A stretch of DNA of 23,590 nucleotides from a virus. A program made the translations under genes and the position numbers. Positions 7,472 through 15,174 of this stretch are shown piece by piece. How positions within the stretch are numbered: the stretch's first letter is position 1; every line of letters starts with the position of its first letter. The notes beneath the pieces were generated by a model that saw only the letters and a program-made list of their open reading frames with translations, was not told the origin of the DNA and did not search any database. The DNA lies in the IMG/VR virus record IMGVR_UViG_3300006737_000218, positions 1 to 23,590 of that record; one strand, written 5' to 3'.

Positions 7472-9400
7472 ATGGCTTTAATAAAAATACCTTTTAGACC
7501 TGGATTTAATAAACAGCAAACAGATACTCAAAATGAAAATAATTGGGTAGACGGGGATAATGTACGTTTTAGGTACGGTCAACCTGAAAAAATTGGTGGT
7601 TGGCTTCAAGATACTTCATCTGAATTGATAGGTGCAGCTAGAAAACAACACATATACGCTGATTTAGATGGCCGAAAATACAATGCAATAGGAACGAATA
7701 GATGTTTGTATATTTATCACTCAGGAACTTTCTATGATATCACACCCATTGACCCAGATAGGCAATCTACTGGAGCAAATATAACAACGACTAATGCATC
7801 AGCAACAGTTACTATTACAACATCAGGAGCTCACGATTTATCTGCGGGTGATATATTGACTTTTGAAAACGCTGGATCATTCACAACCGCAAACACAGTT
7901 TACACTGCTGCAGATTTTGACGATAAATTATTTGAAGTTCAAACTGCACCAACCACAACTACATTTACGATATTAATGCCTACAACTGAAACTAAATCAG
8001 GAGTATCAAACAACGGAACTTTAGATCCTTTACCTTACATTAAAATAGGAGATTTGGTTTCGACTGGAGGTTATGGTTGGGGAGCTGGAACGTGGGGATC
8101 TTCAACTTGGGGAACAGCTAGAACTACTACAAATGTAGTCTTAGATCCTGGAATGTGGTCACTAGATAATTATGGTCAAATATTAATTGCAACTGTACAT
8201 AATGGAAGATCATTCAATTGGAACCCAATAGCAGTAGATGGTAATGCTCTTACTACTAGAGCGACTCCTATTACTAACAATCCTACAAAATCAGTTATGA
8301 CTATTGTATCAGACAGAGATAGGCATTTATTTCATCTTGGCACTGAAACAACTATTGGCACTCCTGGTACTCAAGATAAAATGTTTATTAGATTCTCTGA
8401 TCAAGAAGATAGAACAGTGTACGCTCCAACATCTACTAACACAGCAGGAACATTTCAGCTTGATTCTGGGACTGAAATAAGGGGAGCTGTTCAAGCAAAA
8501 GATTACACGTTTGTTGGTACAGATACCTCAGCATATATAATGCAATTCGTTGGTCCACCTTTTACATTTTCTATACGACAAGTAGGATCAAACTGTGGAA
8601 TCATAGGGCAAAACTCTTTAGTGTTTGTTGATGCTACTGTTTATTGGATGTCTGATGAAGGAGGATTTTTTGTGTATGACGGATCAGTCAAACGTCTTCC
8701 TTGTTTGGTAGAAGACTTTGTTTTTAAAACAACAGGTAGTAATCCTGGTTTAAATTATGCTGCAGGACAACAGGTATTTGGTGCACACAATAGTTTATTT
8801 AATGAAATAATATGGTTTTACCCAGATGATTCAAGTCAATTTAATAATAGAATAGTAACGTATAATTATTTAGAAAACACTTGGACAACAGGAACTCTAG
8901 CAAGAAGCTCTTATGTAGATAAAGTAGTTTTCGATAAACCTTATGCAACAAAATTTGTTCAAAACAGTGCACCTAATTTTCCAACTGTAAGTGGAATTAC
9001 CATAGGTCAAGGTAAATCTATCTATTTTGAACATGAGACAGGAGTAAATGAAGTTGATGCAAGCGGAAATAAAACAGCTATTGAAGCTTTTATACAATCT
9101 GGTGACTTTGACTTAGATGCAGATGGAGAAGGTGAATTTTTTATAAAGATAAGAAGATTTATTCCTGACTTTAAAGTTCTTCAAGGTAATGCTGAAGTGA
9201 CGATGCAACTAAGAGATTTTCCTTCGGAAAGTCAAACTAGCTCACCGTTAGGGCCTTTTTCTGTAAGTAGCTCTACAACTAAAATAGATACTCGAGCAAG
9301 AGCAAGATTAGCAGCTTTGAAAATATCAAACGATTCTATAGATGAAAATTGGAGATTAGGTTTATTTAGATTTGATTTTCAACCTGATGGAAGAAGATAG
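7472..9400 (+). CDS. Large tail protein, beta-propeller-like (possible nozzle or stabilisation protein)
   Basis: 642 residues from the ATG at 7472 (MALIKIPFRPGFNKQQTD), which fits the start I know for this marine-phage family; TTG 7454 and ATG 7457 in frame would add six or five residues. The N-terminus NNWVDGDNVRFRYGQPEKIGGW is the hallmark. Blade-like repeats follow: YNAIGTNRCLYIY, a Gly-Trp segment near residue 200 (WGAGTWGSSTWG), LIATVHNGRSFNWNP, and VYWMSDEGGFFVYDG near 394. The C-terminal part is a beta domain with a late RARARLAALKI. Length and order next to the internal virion genes suggest a role like T7 gp12 or P22 gp10, which close the portal channel, but this is analogy. The ATG has no SD; TATAAT ends 6 nt before it. 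The stop overlaps the next GTG by one base. Confidence 0.75.
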   Translation: MALIKIPFRPGFNKQQTDTQNENNWVDGDNVRFRYGQPEKIGGWLQDTSSELIGAARKQHIYADLDGRKYNAIGTNRCLYIYHSGTFYDITPIDPDRQSTGANITTTNASATVTITTSGAHDLSAGDILTFENAGSFTTANTVYTAADFDDKLFEVQTAPTTTTFTILMPTTETKSGVSNNGTLDPLPYIKIGDLVSTGGYGWGAGTWGSSTWGTARTTTNVVLDPGMWSLDNYGQILIATVHNGRSFNWNPIAVDGNALTTRATPITNNPTKSVMTIVSDRDRHLFHLGTETTIGTPGTQDKMFIRFSDQEDRTVYAPTSTNTAGTFQLDSGTEIRGAVQAKDYTFVGTDTSAYIMQFVGPPFTFSIRQVGSNCGIIGQNSLVFVDATVYWMSDEGGFFVYDGSVKRLPCLVEDFVFKTTGSNPGLNYAAGQQVFGAHNSLFNEIIWFYPDDSSQFNNRIVTYNYLENTWTTGTLARSSYVDKVVFDKPYATKFVQNSAPNFPTVSGITIGQGKSIYFEHETGVNEVDASGNKTAIEAFIQSGDFDLDADGEGEFFIKIRRFIPDFKVLQGNAEVTMQLRDFPSESQTSSPLGPFSVSSSTTKIDTRARARLAALKISNDSIDENWRLGLFRFDFQPDGRR

Positions 9401-9921
9401 TGATTTATAACATATTTGGTATGCCTATATTTGTTTCAAATATAGAATCAAAAAAAATTAAATTTGAAAAACAAGAATTTAAAAAAACACAATCTTGGGT
9501 ATCAAATACCGTATCTTCTTTTTATTCTCAAAACAAACTTACAGAAAACTCTGAAAAATATTTATTTAAACAATTGATTAAAAATTTAGATGAACTTTAC
9601 AAGAAAGAATATGAAATTGCTCTTCAATCAATTTGGACAAATAAATATTTAGATAAAGATTATCAAGAGCCACACATACATCCTGGTTGTGTTTTTAGTT
9701 TTGTAATTTATAAAAAGGTTGGAGAAAGTAAAACATATTTTATTTCACCATATGAAGATTTAATAATATCTTATCAGGTAGCAAATTTGTTTGATGCTAC
9801 AAAAAAAATACAATGTAAAGATGATCAAATGATTATTTTTCCTAGTTTTATGAAACATGGAGTATCTTCATGTTCAAATAATGAAACAATCGCAGGCAAC
9901 TTGCTTTTCAGATTCAAATAG
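9400..9921 (+). CDS. 2OG-Fe(II) oxygenase-like protein with HxH site
   Basis: 173 residues with GTG start: TAGTG joins it to the tail-protein stop, and GGAAGAAG about 3-10 nt upstream supports it. The protein resembles the 2OG-FeII_Oxy_5 group: IFGMPIFVSNI at the N-terminus, SIWTNKYLDKDYQEPHIHPG giving His92-x-His94, then FSFVIYKK and IIFPSFMKHGVSSCSNN giving His153. The arginine normally found shortly after the distal His is absent: the strand reads ETIAGNLLFRF, with the only Arg at 171. Co-substrate binding may therefore differ or be lost. It sits apart from the main oxygenase cassette but is directly coupled to the tail gene. Confidence 0.75.
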   Translation: MIYNIFGMPIFVSNIESKKIKFEKQEFKKTQSWVSNTVSSFYSQNKLTENSEKYLFKQLIKNLDELYKKEYEIALQSIWTNKYLDKDYQEPHIHPGCVFSFVIYKKVGESKTYFISPYEDLIISYQVANLFDATKKIQCKDDQMIIFPSFMKHGVSSCSNNETIAGNLLFRFK

Positions 9922-9934
9922 ATATAATAAAAAA

Positions 9935-10099
9935 ATGGCAAAAATAACAGCAATTATACCAGAACCTAAAGAAATATATGATCCAGAAAATCAAAGACAA
10001 ATTATGGCATCTTTAGAAACTCTTAAAAACCAACTAAATTTTGCTTTTCAAAAAGACTTGAAAGATGAGCAAGATACGTTTAATTATTTTTTATCATGA
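9935..10099 (+). CDS. Small unknown protein (54 aa)
   Basis: The start at ATG 9935 (MAKITAIIPEPKEIYD) is chosen over an in-frame start at 9857, which would lie deep inside the oxygenase gene. The protein is helical and charged (ENQRQIMASLETLKNQLN). There is no SD, but TATAAT ends 6 nt before the ATG. It overlaps the next start as ATGA. Function unknown; small proteins of this type are common beside virion genes. Confidence 0.65.
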   Translation: MAKITAIIPEPKEIYDPENQRQIMASLETLKNQLNFAFQKDLKDEQDTFNYFLS

Positions 10100-10446
10100 C
10101 AATACAATATAAAAATCAAGGATTCAAACAAGCTGGTACTGGAAAAACTACAGCACTTACTTGTCCAAGTGATGCTACGATTATTGTAAAAAGTGTTTAT
10201 TGTGCAAACAATGATGCATCTTCTGCTATTTTAGTCAATATGAATATTGTAGATTCCTCTGATTCAAGTACAGAATACGAATTTTTTAGAGATGATGTAG
10301 CTGCTAAAACACAAATCAATGCAGCTCCTCAAGGTTTAAATTTAGAAGCAGGTGATGCAATTACAGTCACAGCAGCTACAGGTAGTAACAAAATTCAAGG
10401 TGCTATAAATTATGCACTCATAAATAGATCACAAGAAAATGGCTAA
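10096..10446 (+). CDS. Small beta-rich putative structural protein
   Basis: 116 residues, coupled to the preceding gene by ATGA. The sequence alternates short hydrophobic strands (ATIIVKSVYCANND, AILVNMNIVDSS, AITVTAATGSN) and ends INYALINRSQENG. This is a single beta-sandwich-like domain without catalytic motifs. Proteins with this NLEAGDAITV...Y.LI.R pattern occur among small virion genes of marine phages; a decoration or tail accessory role is inferred. The stop lies inside the next gene's start region (8-nt overlap). Confidence 0.7.
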   Translation: MTIQYKNQGFKQAGTGKTTALTCPSDATIIVKSVYCANNDASSAILVNMNIVDSSDSSTEYEFFRDDVAAKTQINAAPQGLNLEAGDAITVTAATGSNKIQGAINYALINRSQENG

Positions 10447-10570
10447 ACAAAAATTTGTAAATTTTGTACCTAGACCAAAACCAAGAAAAAGACCAGGGAG
10501 ACATAAGAAGACACTTAACAAACACGAAAAAAGAGACTATAAACCTTATAACAAACAAGGACGAAAATGA
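10439..10570 (+). CDS. Very basic 43-residue protein
   Basis: ATG at 10439, overlapping the upstream stop by 8 nt; TGA at 10568-10570 overlaps the next ATG (ATGA). The product starts MAKQKFVNFVPRPKPRKRPG and continues RHKKTLNKHEKR, with about 19 Lys/Arg/His residues and almost no acidic ones. The start and stop couplings on both sides and the non-random composition support a real gene. The fold is probably extended, and binding to nucleic acid or an acidic virion surface is likely. I recall similar short basic proteins in other marine phage structural modules, function unknown. Confidence 0.75.
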   Translation: MAKQKFVNFVPRPKPRKRPGRHKKTLNKHEKRDYKPYNKQGRK

Positions 10571-10785
10571 CAAAAACAGTAATGATTAATGGAGAAGAAG
10601 TTCCAGTTCTTCCAGCAAAAGCTGAAGAAGAAATTAAAAATAAAAGAACAGGGAAAGTATATGCTAGCAAAGCTGATTTTGATAATGATGTTGCTGATAC
10701 CAATACTGACACTGTTGAGGATGATCTTCAAATCAATCAAAAAATAACAGTTGCATCTTTAGAGGTATTTGGTAAAACCAAATAA
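10567..10785 (+). CDS. Small acidic conserved phage protein
   Basis: 72 residues, starting MTKTVMINGEEVPVLPA, with a middle motif RTGKVYASKADFDNDVAD and the C-terminus SLEVFGKTK. Acidic overall, in contrast to the strongly basic protein encoded just upstream; the two are coupled by ATGA and could interact. It overlaps the glycosyltransferase start by one base (TAATG). No known function, no membrane segment. Confidence 0.7.
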   Translation: MTKTVMINGEEVPVLPAKAEEEIKNKRTGKVYASKADFDNDVADTNTDTVEDDLQINQKITVASLEVFGKTK

Positions 10786-11714
10786 TGAATCCCCAAGGTG
10801 GAACTGAACTACAACATAGTTTTTTAGATCAATACGCTAATAAAAACTTATTAGATCAAGTACAGATAACTACTTCTGTACCTGAAAAAATACCTCTACA
10901 TCCAACTAAACCAAATATTCTTTGGCAAAAAAATTCTTACGACCAGCCCAATATAGCACCTTGGTTTAGTCAAAAAACTAATCATAGTAAATATGATTGG
11001 TATGTCTTTAATAGTAATTGGACATATGAAAAATTTAGAATGATGTTTGATATACCAACTGAAAAATGTCATGTAATTAAAAATGGTTGCACAAGTTTTC
11101 CTAAAAGAAAAGTTTTTAAAAAAGGTGATCCAATAAGAATAATCCATCAGAATACACCATGGAGAGGTTTGAGTGTATTACTTGGTGCAATGCAACTAGT
11201 AAAAAATCCACTAATAAAATTAGATGTATACAGTTCAACTGAAGTATACGGTGAAGATTTTAAAAATCAAAATGATCACCGATATGTGCCTCTTTATAAA
11301 CAAGCTTCAGAATTACCAAACGTCAATTATATTGGTTACAGACCTAATAGTTTTATTTTAGAAAATTTAAACAAATACAATATGTACGTGTACCCAAGTA
11401 TTTTTGAGGAAACATCCTGTATATCTGCTATTGAATCTTTATCTGCTGGACTGTATTCAATTGTGACTAACTATGGTGCTTTGTATGAAACCTGCGCAGA
11501 ATTTCCTATGTATGTTACTTATACAAAAGACTTAAAAATACTATCTCAAACATTTGCTGCTGCTATTGAAATGGCTGCTAAAACACTTCATGAAACAGCT
11601 ATTCAAGATAGCTTAGACATGCAACAAGCTTTTTATAAAAAATATTACAATTGGGATAAAAAAGCTATGGAGTGGAATAATTTTTTATACAACGTAATAA
11701 ATGCAAAAAAGTAA
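10785..11714 (+). CDS. GT-B glycosyltransferase, GT4-like
   Basis: 309 residues. The start cannot move upstream because a stop lies in frame at 10773. The protein begins directly at the glycine loop (NPQGGTEL) that in GT4 enzymes follows the first beta strand, so the N-terminal Rossmann half is shortened. The C-terminal half is typical: WRGLSVLLGAM (126-136), YIGYRP (182-187), then YVYPSIFEETSCISAIESLSAG, in which Glu209 and Glu217 form the E-x7-E sugar-nucleotide motif, followed by IVTNYGALYET. Such enzymes transfer a sugar from an NDP-sugar with retention. Acceptor unknown. It overlaps the next reading frame and is the first of three consecutive glycosyltransferases. Confidence 0.82.
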   Translation: MNPQGGTELQHSFLDQYANKNLLDQVQITTSVPEKIPLHPTKPNILWQKNSYDQPNIAPWFSQKTNHSKYDWYVFNSNWTYEKFRMMFDIPTEKCHVIKNGCTSFPKRKVFKKGDPIRIIHQNTPWRGLSVLLGAMQLVKNPLIKLDVYSSTEVYGEDFKNQNDHRYVPLYKQASELPNVNYIGYRPNSFILENLNKYNMYVYPSIFEETSCISAIESLSAGLYSIVTNYGALYETCAEFPMYVTYTKDLKILSQTFAAAIEMAAKTLHETAIQDSLDMQQAFYKKYYNWDKKAMEWNNFLYNVINAKK

Positions 11715-11747
11715 AAATTGGTCTAATAACGATACCTATCAAACAAT

Positions 11748-11754
11748 AAAGGAG
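11748..11754 (+). promoter_or_regulatory. Strong SD deciding GTG start at 11761
   Basis: AAAGGAG ends 6 nt before GTG 11761. No comparable site precedes the in-frame ATG at 11701, which lies inside the upstream gene. Confidence 0.6.
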
Positions 11755-11760
11755 ATAAAC

Positions 11761-12600
11761 GTGTCCCCACAAGATCCTTCAGAACCTATTTGGTTTGAAA
11801 AAGAAAAAACAACCTCTAAAATATTAATGGAGGGATTTAAAGAAGAACAACAAATAAAAATATGTGTAGGCACTCCTGTGCATTCAGAAGTATCCATTCA
11901 TTATACTCAATGTCTTTTGGAAATACAAAAAGATTTTTTAAAGAATGGTGATAGCGTGTCTTTTCTAATGCATAAATCATCACTTATTACACAAGGTAGA
12001 AATCTTACGGTTGCATCATTTTTAGAAACTAAAGCAGATTATTTATTATTTTTAGATTCTGATATTGCAATTAGCCCGCATGTGGTTAGAAAAATGATTG
12101 ATGCAGATAAAGATGTAATATGCGTACCTTACCCATTGAAAAGCATACAGTTTGGAAAGTTAAAAGAAAAATTTGAAAGAGGATTAATAAAAACAGAAGC
12201 AGATATGGAAACTGGTGCGTGCACTTATCCAGTAAGGTTAGAAGATGCTAGTAAAATTGTAGTAAATAAAGGCATAACAGAAATAACCCATGCTCCTGCG
12301 GGTTGTTTGTTAATTAAACGTTCAGTGTTTGAAAAATTAATAAAAACATATCCTGATAGAAAAATAAAACAAAGTTCTATTATAAATGGCAAGAGTGAAG
12401 AAAAAGATAATTACTACAATTTTTTTGATACTGTTCATGATAAGGAAACGCAAACTTACTTAGGAGAAGATTTTGGTTTTTGTAAGTTATGGAAAGAAGT
12501 TGGAGGCAAGATTTTTGCTATAGTAGATGAATATATTATGCATGTGGGAGAACATCAATACATTGGTCGGTACATGGATGAATTTATAAAACATGACTAA
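11761..12600 (+). CDS. GT-A glycosyltransferase (first of tandem pair)
   Basis: 279 residues from GTG 11761, selected because of the AAAGGAG at ideal distance; an upstream in-frame ATG at 11701 would add 20 residues and overlap the GT4 gene by 14 nt. GT-A features, numbered from the GTG: HKSSLITQGRN (71-81), a DxD metal motif in LFLDSDIAI (Asp99, Asp101), VPYPLK, APAGCLLIKRSVF (178-190), GEDFGFC (235-241; acidic, probable catalytic-base region) and a metal-site His near 261 in IMHVGEHQY. It is soluble, with no membrane helix. Its closest visible relative is the next gene. Donor and acceptor unknown. Confidence 0.82.
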   Translation: MSPQDPSEPIWFEKEKTTSKILMEGFKEEQQIKICVGTPVHSEVSIHYTQCLLEIQKDFLKNGDSVSFLMHKSSLITQGRNLTVASFLETKADYLLFLDSDIAISPHVVRKMIDADKDVICVPYPLKSIQFGKLKEKFERGLIKTEADMETGACTYPVRLEDASKIVVNKGITEITHAPAGCLLIKRSVFEKLIKTYPDRKIKQSSIINGKSEEKDNYYNFFDTVHDKETQTYLGEDFGFCKLWKEVGGKIFAIVDEYIMHVGEHQYIGRYMDEFIKHD

Positions 12601-13330
12601 ATTATATTTAGCTTCTCCAACAACAGGTCTAGTAGATATCCACTATATGAGATCTGTTTTTTCACTACAGTCAGAATGTCATAAAAGAAAAGTTGGTATT
12701 ACATTACATTTACACAAAAGTTCTATTGTTACTTTTGGTAGAAATGGTTGCACTGCTGGGTTTTTAAGTTCGGACTGTACTCACATGTTATTTGTAGATA
12801 CTGATATTCAATTTAATGAACAAGATATATTTAAAATGGTTGAGGCTGATGAGGAAGTTACTTTAATACCATATCCTATGAAATGGATTGATTGGAAAAA
12901 ATCAAAAGAATTATTCGAAAAACATAAAATACCTGTGAATAAAGGTGGTTTTCACTTTCCAATGAAAGTAATGGATGAAGATAACTTCGAGAGTATTAAT
13001 GGTTGGATGGAAATAAAACGAGGCCCTGCAGGTTGTATGTTGATAAAAAGAGAAGCATTTGAAAGAATGATTAATTACTATCCTGAACTTAAAGTAAGAC
13101 AAAATCATTTAATAAATGAAACAGAAAAAAACATGAAACACTCTTACAACTTTTGGGATACTGAGTTTGTTAAAGAAACAGGACAAATAATAGGTGAAGA
13201 TTTTGCGTTCTGTGACCGTTTTAGAAAGGCTGGAGGACGTATATTTGCGCTTATAAACTCCGAAATAACACACCACGGTAACTATCCTTTTAAAGCCAAG
13301 TTCATTGACGAATGCGCTAAAATTGAGTAA
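12593..13330 (+). CDS. GT-A glycosyltransferase (second of tandem pair)
   Basis: 245 residues, overlapping its paralogue by 8 nt. It shares nearly every block with the upstream gene in the same order: HKSSIVTFGRN (41-51), LFVDTDIQF with Asp69/Asp71, IPYPMK, GPAGCMLIKREAF (144-156), YNFWDT, GEDFAFC (201-207) and EITHHG with His227/His228. It lacks about eight residues between the YP and PAGC blocks and has no N-terminal extension. Both copies keep the DxD and GED motifs, so both look active and probably differ in donor or acceptor. It ends 38 nt before the next gene, one of the few real gaps. Confidence 0.82.
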   Translation: MTKLYLASPTTGLVDIHYMRSVFSLQSECHKRKVGITLHLHKSSIVTFGRNGCTAGFLSSDCTHMLFVDTDIQFNEQDIFKMVEADEEVTLIPYPMKWIDWKKSKELFEKHKIPVNKGGFHFPMKVMDEDNFESINGWMEIKRGPAGCMLIKREAFERMINYYPELKVRQNHLINETEKNMKHSYNFWDTEFVKETGQIIGEDFAFCDRFRKAGGRIFALINSEITHHGNYPFKAKFIDECAKIE

Positions 13331-13337
13331 ATTTACA

Positions 13338-13351
13338 TAAATACGTATTTA
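13338..13351. promoter_or_regulatory. 14-bp perfect palindrome in intergenic gap
   Basis: TAAATACGTATTTA is a perfect palindrome flanked by a direct repeat of ATTTACA (13331 and 13347). It lies in the 38-nt gap between the glycosyltransferases and the virion-interior module, just upstream of the SD (CAGGAG, 13352-13357). It is too short and AT-rich for a terminator. It could be a protein-binding operator or a chance feature of AT-rich DNA. Confidence 0.3.
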
Positions 13352-13368
13352 CAGGAGCTTAATAAAAT

Positions 13369-14751
13369 ATGAATCCAGTTTTAATGGCAGCACTTATATC
13401 TGGTGGTATAAATGCATTACAAGGTAAAAGAGGTTCTGACCTTTTAAAATCAACAATTAGAGACACGGCTATATCTTATGCCTTGGGGCCTACTTCACCT
13501 TTGGCAAAAGGAGGATCAGAAGGTATAGCAAGTATGGCAACTGATCAAATTGTGCCAGGCACTGTTAATAAAGCTGCTGAAAAACAAATGCTTAAAGAAT
13601 TAGCAAAAGATCAAACAACTAAGTCAACAGGGTTTTTAGGAAAATTAGAAAGAGGATTAGGTGCAATTGAAAAACCATTTTTAAAACCAGATGGAAGTGG
13701 AGACATTTCAAAATTTAGAGTTGGTTTAGGATCAGCTGGTTTAGGAGCTGCTGCTTATGGAGCAGGGTTATTTGATCCAACTCCACCACCAGATCCAAAG
13801 TATCCTGGTTTCAATAGATTTTATGCATCAGATCCTGAAATGTTTCAACCGCTCTCTGGAAAATACGGACCCGATTACGAAAAATATCCTGAAGGGTCTC
13901 CATACTCAGGTATGCAAGAAGGTGGTATTGCTGATGCAAATATGATGTCACCAGATGATGAGATGTTACAATTTGATATGGAACAACAGAAGACGGCCGA
14001 CGGACCAGGGATTGTTGCAAATTTAATGGAAAGATTTCAAGAATCTGTTAAAGATCCGAGAACGATGCAAGCTTCAATGAAAGCAAGACCTCTAAGTGGC
14101 GAAGTTACAGAATCTGAAAAAGTAGAAATTAAATTGCCTGCAAGAATTAAAAAAGATTTTATAATGAAATTTGCAGAAGACCCAGATAAAACAGCCATTG
14201 AATATGCGACTACTATGAGAGATAAAGATAGAATTACAATTGCAGATGTTCAAAAAGCAAAAGAACAATTAATAAAATTGACTAATGAAACTGAAATGGA
14301 CGTAGGTGATATTGGAGGTATTATGGGTCTGATGTCATCACCCCGAGGTGAAGAAGTAAGAGTTCCAGAAGCTCCTCCAACACCAGATGCAATAAAAGAT
14401 TTGATGGATACATTTAGATCAAGAGCAGCAAACGAACCAAGAATGCAACAATTTAATAAAGGTGATATAGTAGATGTATTACCCTCGAAATTGAAAAGAG
14501 ATGAAAACGATACTTCTAATTATAAAAGAACTTCTGGTAAAATGGTAACTGATGAAACAGGTAAAGGATCAGGAAACAAAGACACTATGTTAGCACAACT
14601 GGCAGATGGAGAATTTGTTACTAAAGCTAAATCAGTATTAGGTGCTGGTAAAGCAATGGGAGGTAAAAATAAAAAAGAACAAAGAGAATTAGGTGCTAAA
14701 TTTTTTTACAAACAAATGAGTGAATTAGAAAAAATAGCAGGGAGTGTTTAG
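13369..14751 (+). CDS. Putative internal virion protein with DGEFV C-terminal motif
   Basis: 460 residues; SD CAGGAG about 11 nt before the ATG. The N-terminus contains small-residue helical stretches (MAALISGGINAL, GLGSAGLGAAAYGAGLF at about 118-134), then a proline-rich linker (PTPPPDPKYPGF) and a long charged middle. The C-terminus carries LADGEFVTKAKSVLGAG, then a helix, GAKFFYKQMSELEKIAG. The DGEFV...GA..(Y/F)..M..LE pattern recurs in marine phage proteins encoded beside ejection proteins, but no biochemical role is known to me. Position at the head of the interior-protein cluster supports a virion-interior or tail role. It ends by sharing one base (TAGTG) with the next gene. Confidence 0.7.
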   Translation: MNPVLMAALISGGINALQGKRGSDLLKSTIRDTAISYALGPTSPLAKGGSEGIASMATDQIVPGTVNKAAEKQMLKELAKDQTTKSTGFLGKLERGLGAIEKPFLKPDGSGDISKFRVGLGSAGLGAAAYGAGLFDPTPPPDPKYPGFNRFYASDPEMFQPLSGKYGPDYEKYPEGSPYSGMQEGGIADANMMSPDDEMLQFDMEQQKTADGPGIVANLMERFQESVKDPRTMQASMKARPLSGEVTESEKVEIKLPARIKKDFIMKFAEDPDKTAIEYATTMRDKDRITIADVQKAKEQLIKLTNETEMDVGDIGGIMGLMSSPRGEEVRVPEAPPTPDAIKDLMDTFRSRAANEPRMQQFNKGDIVDVLPSKLKRDENDTSNYKRTSGKMVTDETGKGSGNKDTMLAQLADGEFVTKAKSVLGAGKAMGGKNKKEQRELGAKFFYKQMSELEKIAGSV

Positions 14752-15173
14752 TGGACTTAATATTATTTAAACCAAAAGAGATTGATAAAATATGGCCTTT
14801 AGTCAAGGATAAGGTACAATCTGCTTTAGATAGAAATCATAACTTTAGAGACCATACGGATGTAAAAGAAAATTGTAAAAAAGGTGTCGAACAGCTATGG
14901 GTTATTGCAGATAAAAAAGACAATGTACATGGTGTCTGTATTTCACAGATTATGGAACAACCTAATTATAATATTGGTTTAGTGAGAATTGCAACTGGAC
15001 ATGACTTACCTCTATGGGTGGACAAAATTAATGAATTTGAAAACTGGGCTTCAAATAATTTTGATTGTAAAAAAATAGAAATTTATGGCAGACCAGGTTG
15101 GAAAAAAATGCTAACTCCATTAGGATACGAATATTCACATGTTCAAATGGATAAATTTTTAGGAGGAAAATAA
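14751..15173 (+). CDS. GNAT-fold protein in T7 gp13 position
   Basis: 140 residues, GTG start at TAGTG with GGAG 6 nt upstream. The fold signature is that of small phage GNAT-like proteins: a helix, LWVIADKKDNVHGVCISQI, a long helix (KINEFENWASNN), IEIYGRPGWKKML and a final LGYEYSHVQMDKFL. T7 gp13 belongs to a GNAT-like family (DUF2833) and is encoded just before gp14-gp16, the same order as here. The classical acetyl-CoA loop (R/Q-x-x-G-x-G/A) is not evident, so catalytic activity is doubtful and an assembly role is as likely. Confident in the fold type, less in the function. Confidence 0.75.
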   Translation: MDLILFKPKEIDKIWPLVKDKVQSALDRNHNFRDHTDVKENCKKGVEQLWVIADKKDNVHGVCISQIMEQPNYNIGLVRIATGHDLPLWVDKINEFENWASNNFDCKKIEIYGRPGWKKMLTPLGYEYSHVQMDKFLGGK

Positions 15174-15174
15174 G

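Noticed and set aside
4881-13330. DNA hypermodification system (TET/JBP-like oxygenase plus glycosyltransferase) as the primary reading
   Set aside because: The oxygenase motifs are of PKHD and small-hydroxylase style, and no cytosine methyltransferase or nucleotide-biosynthesis gene is in the window. Kept only as an alternative.
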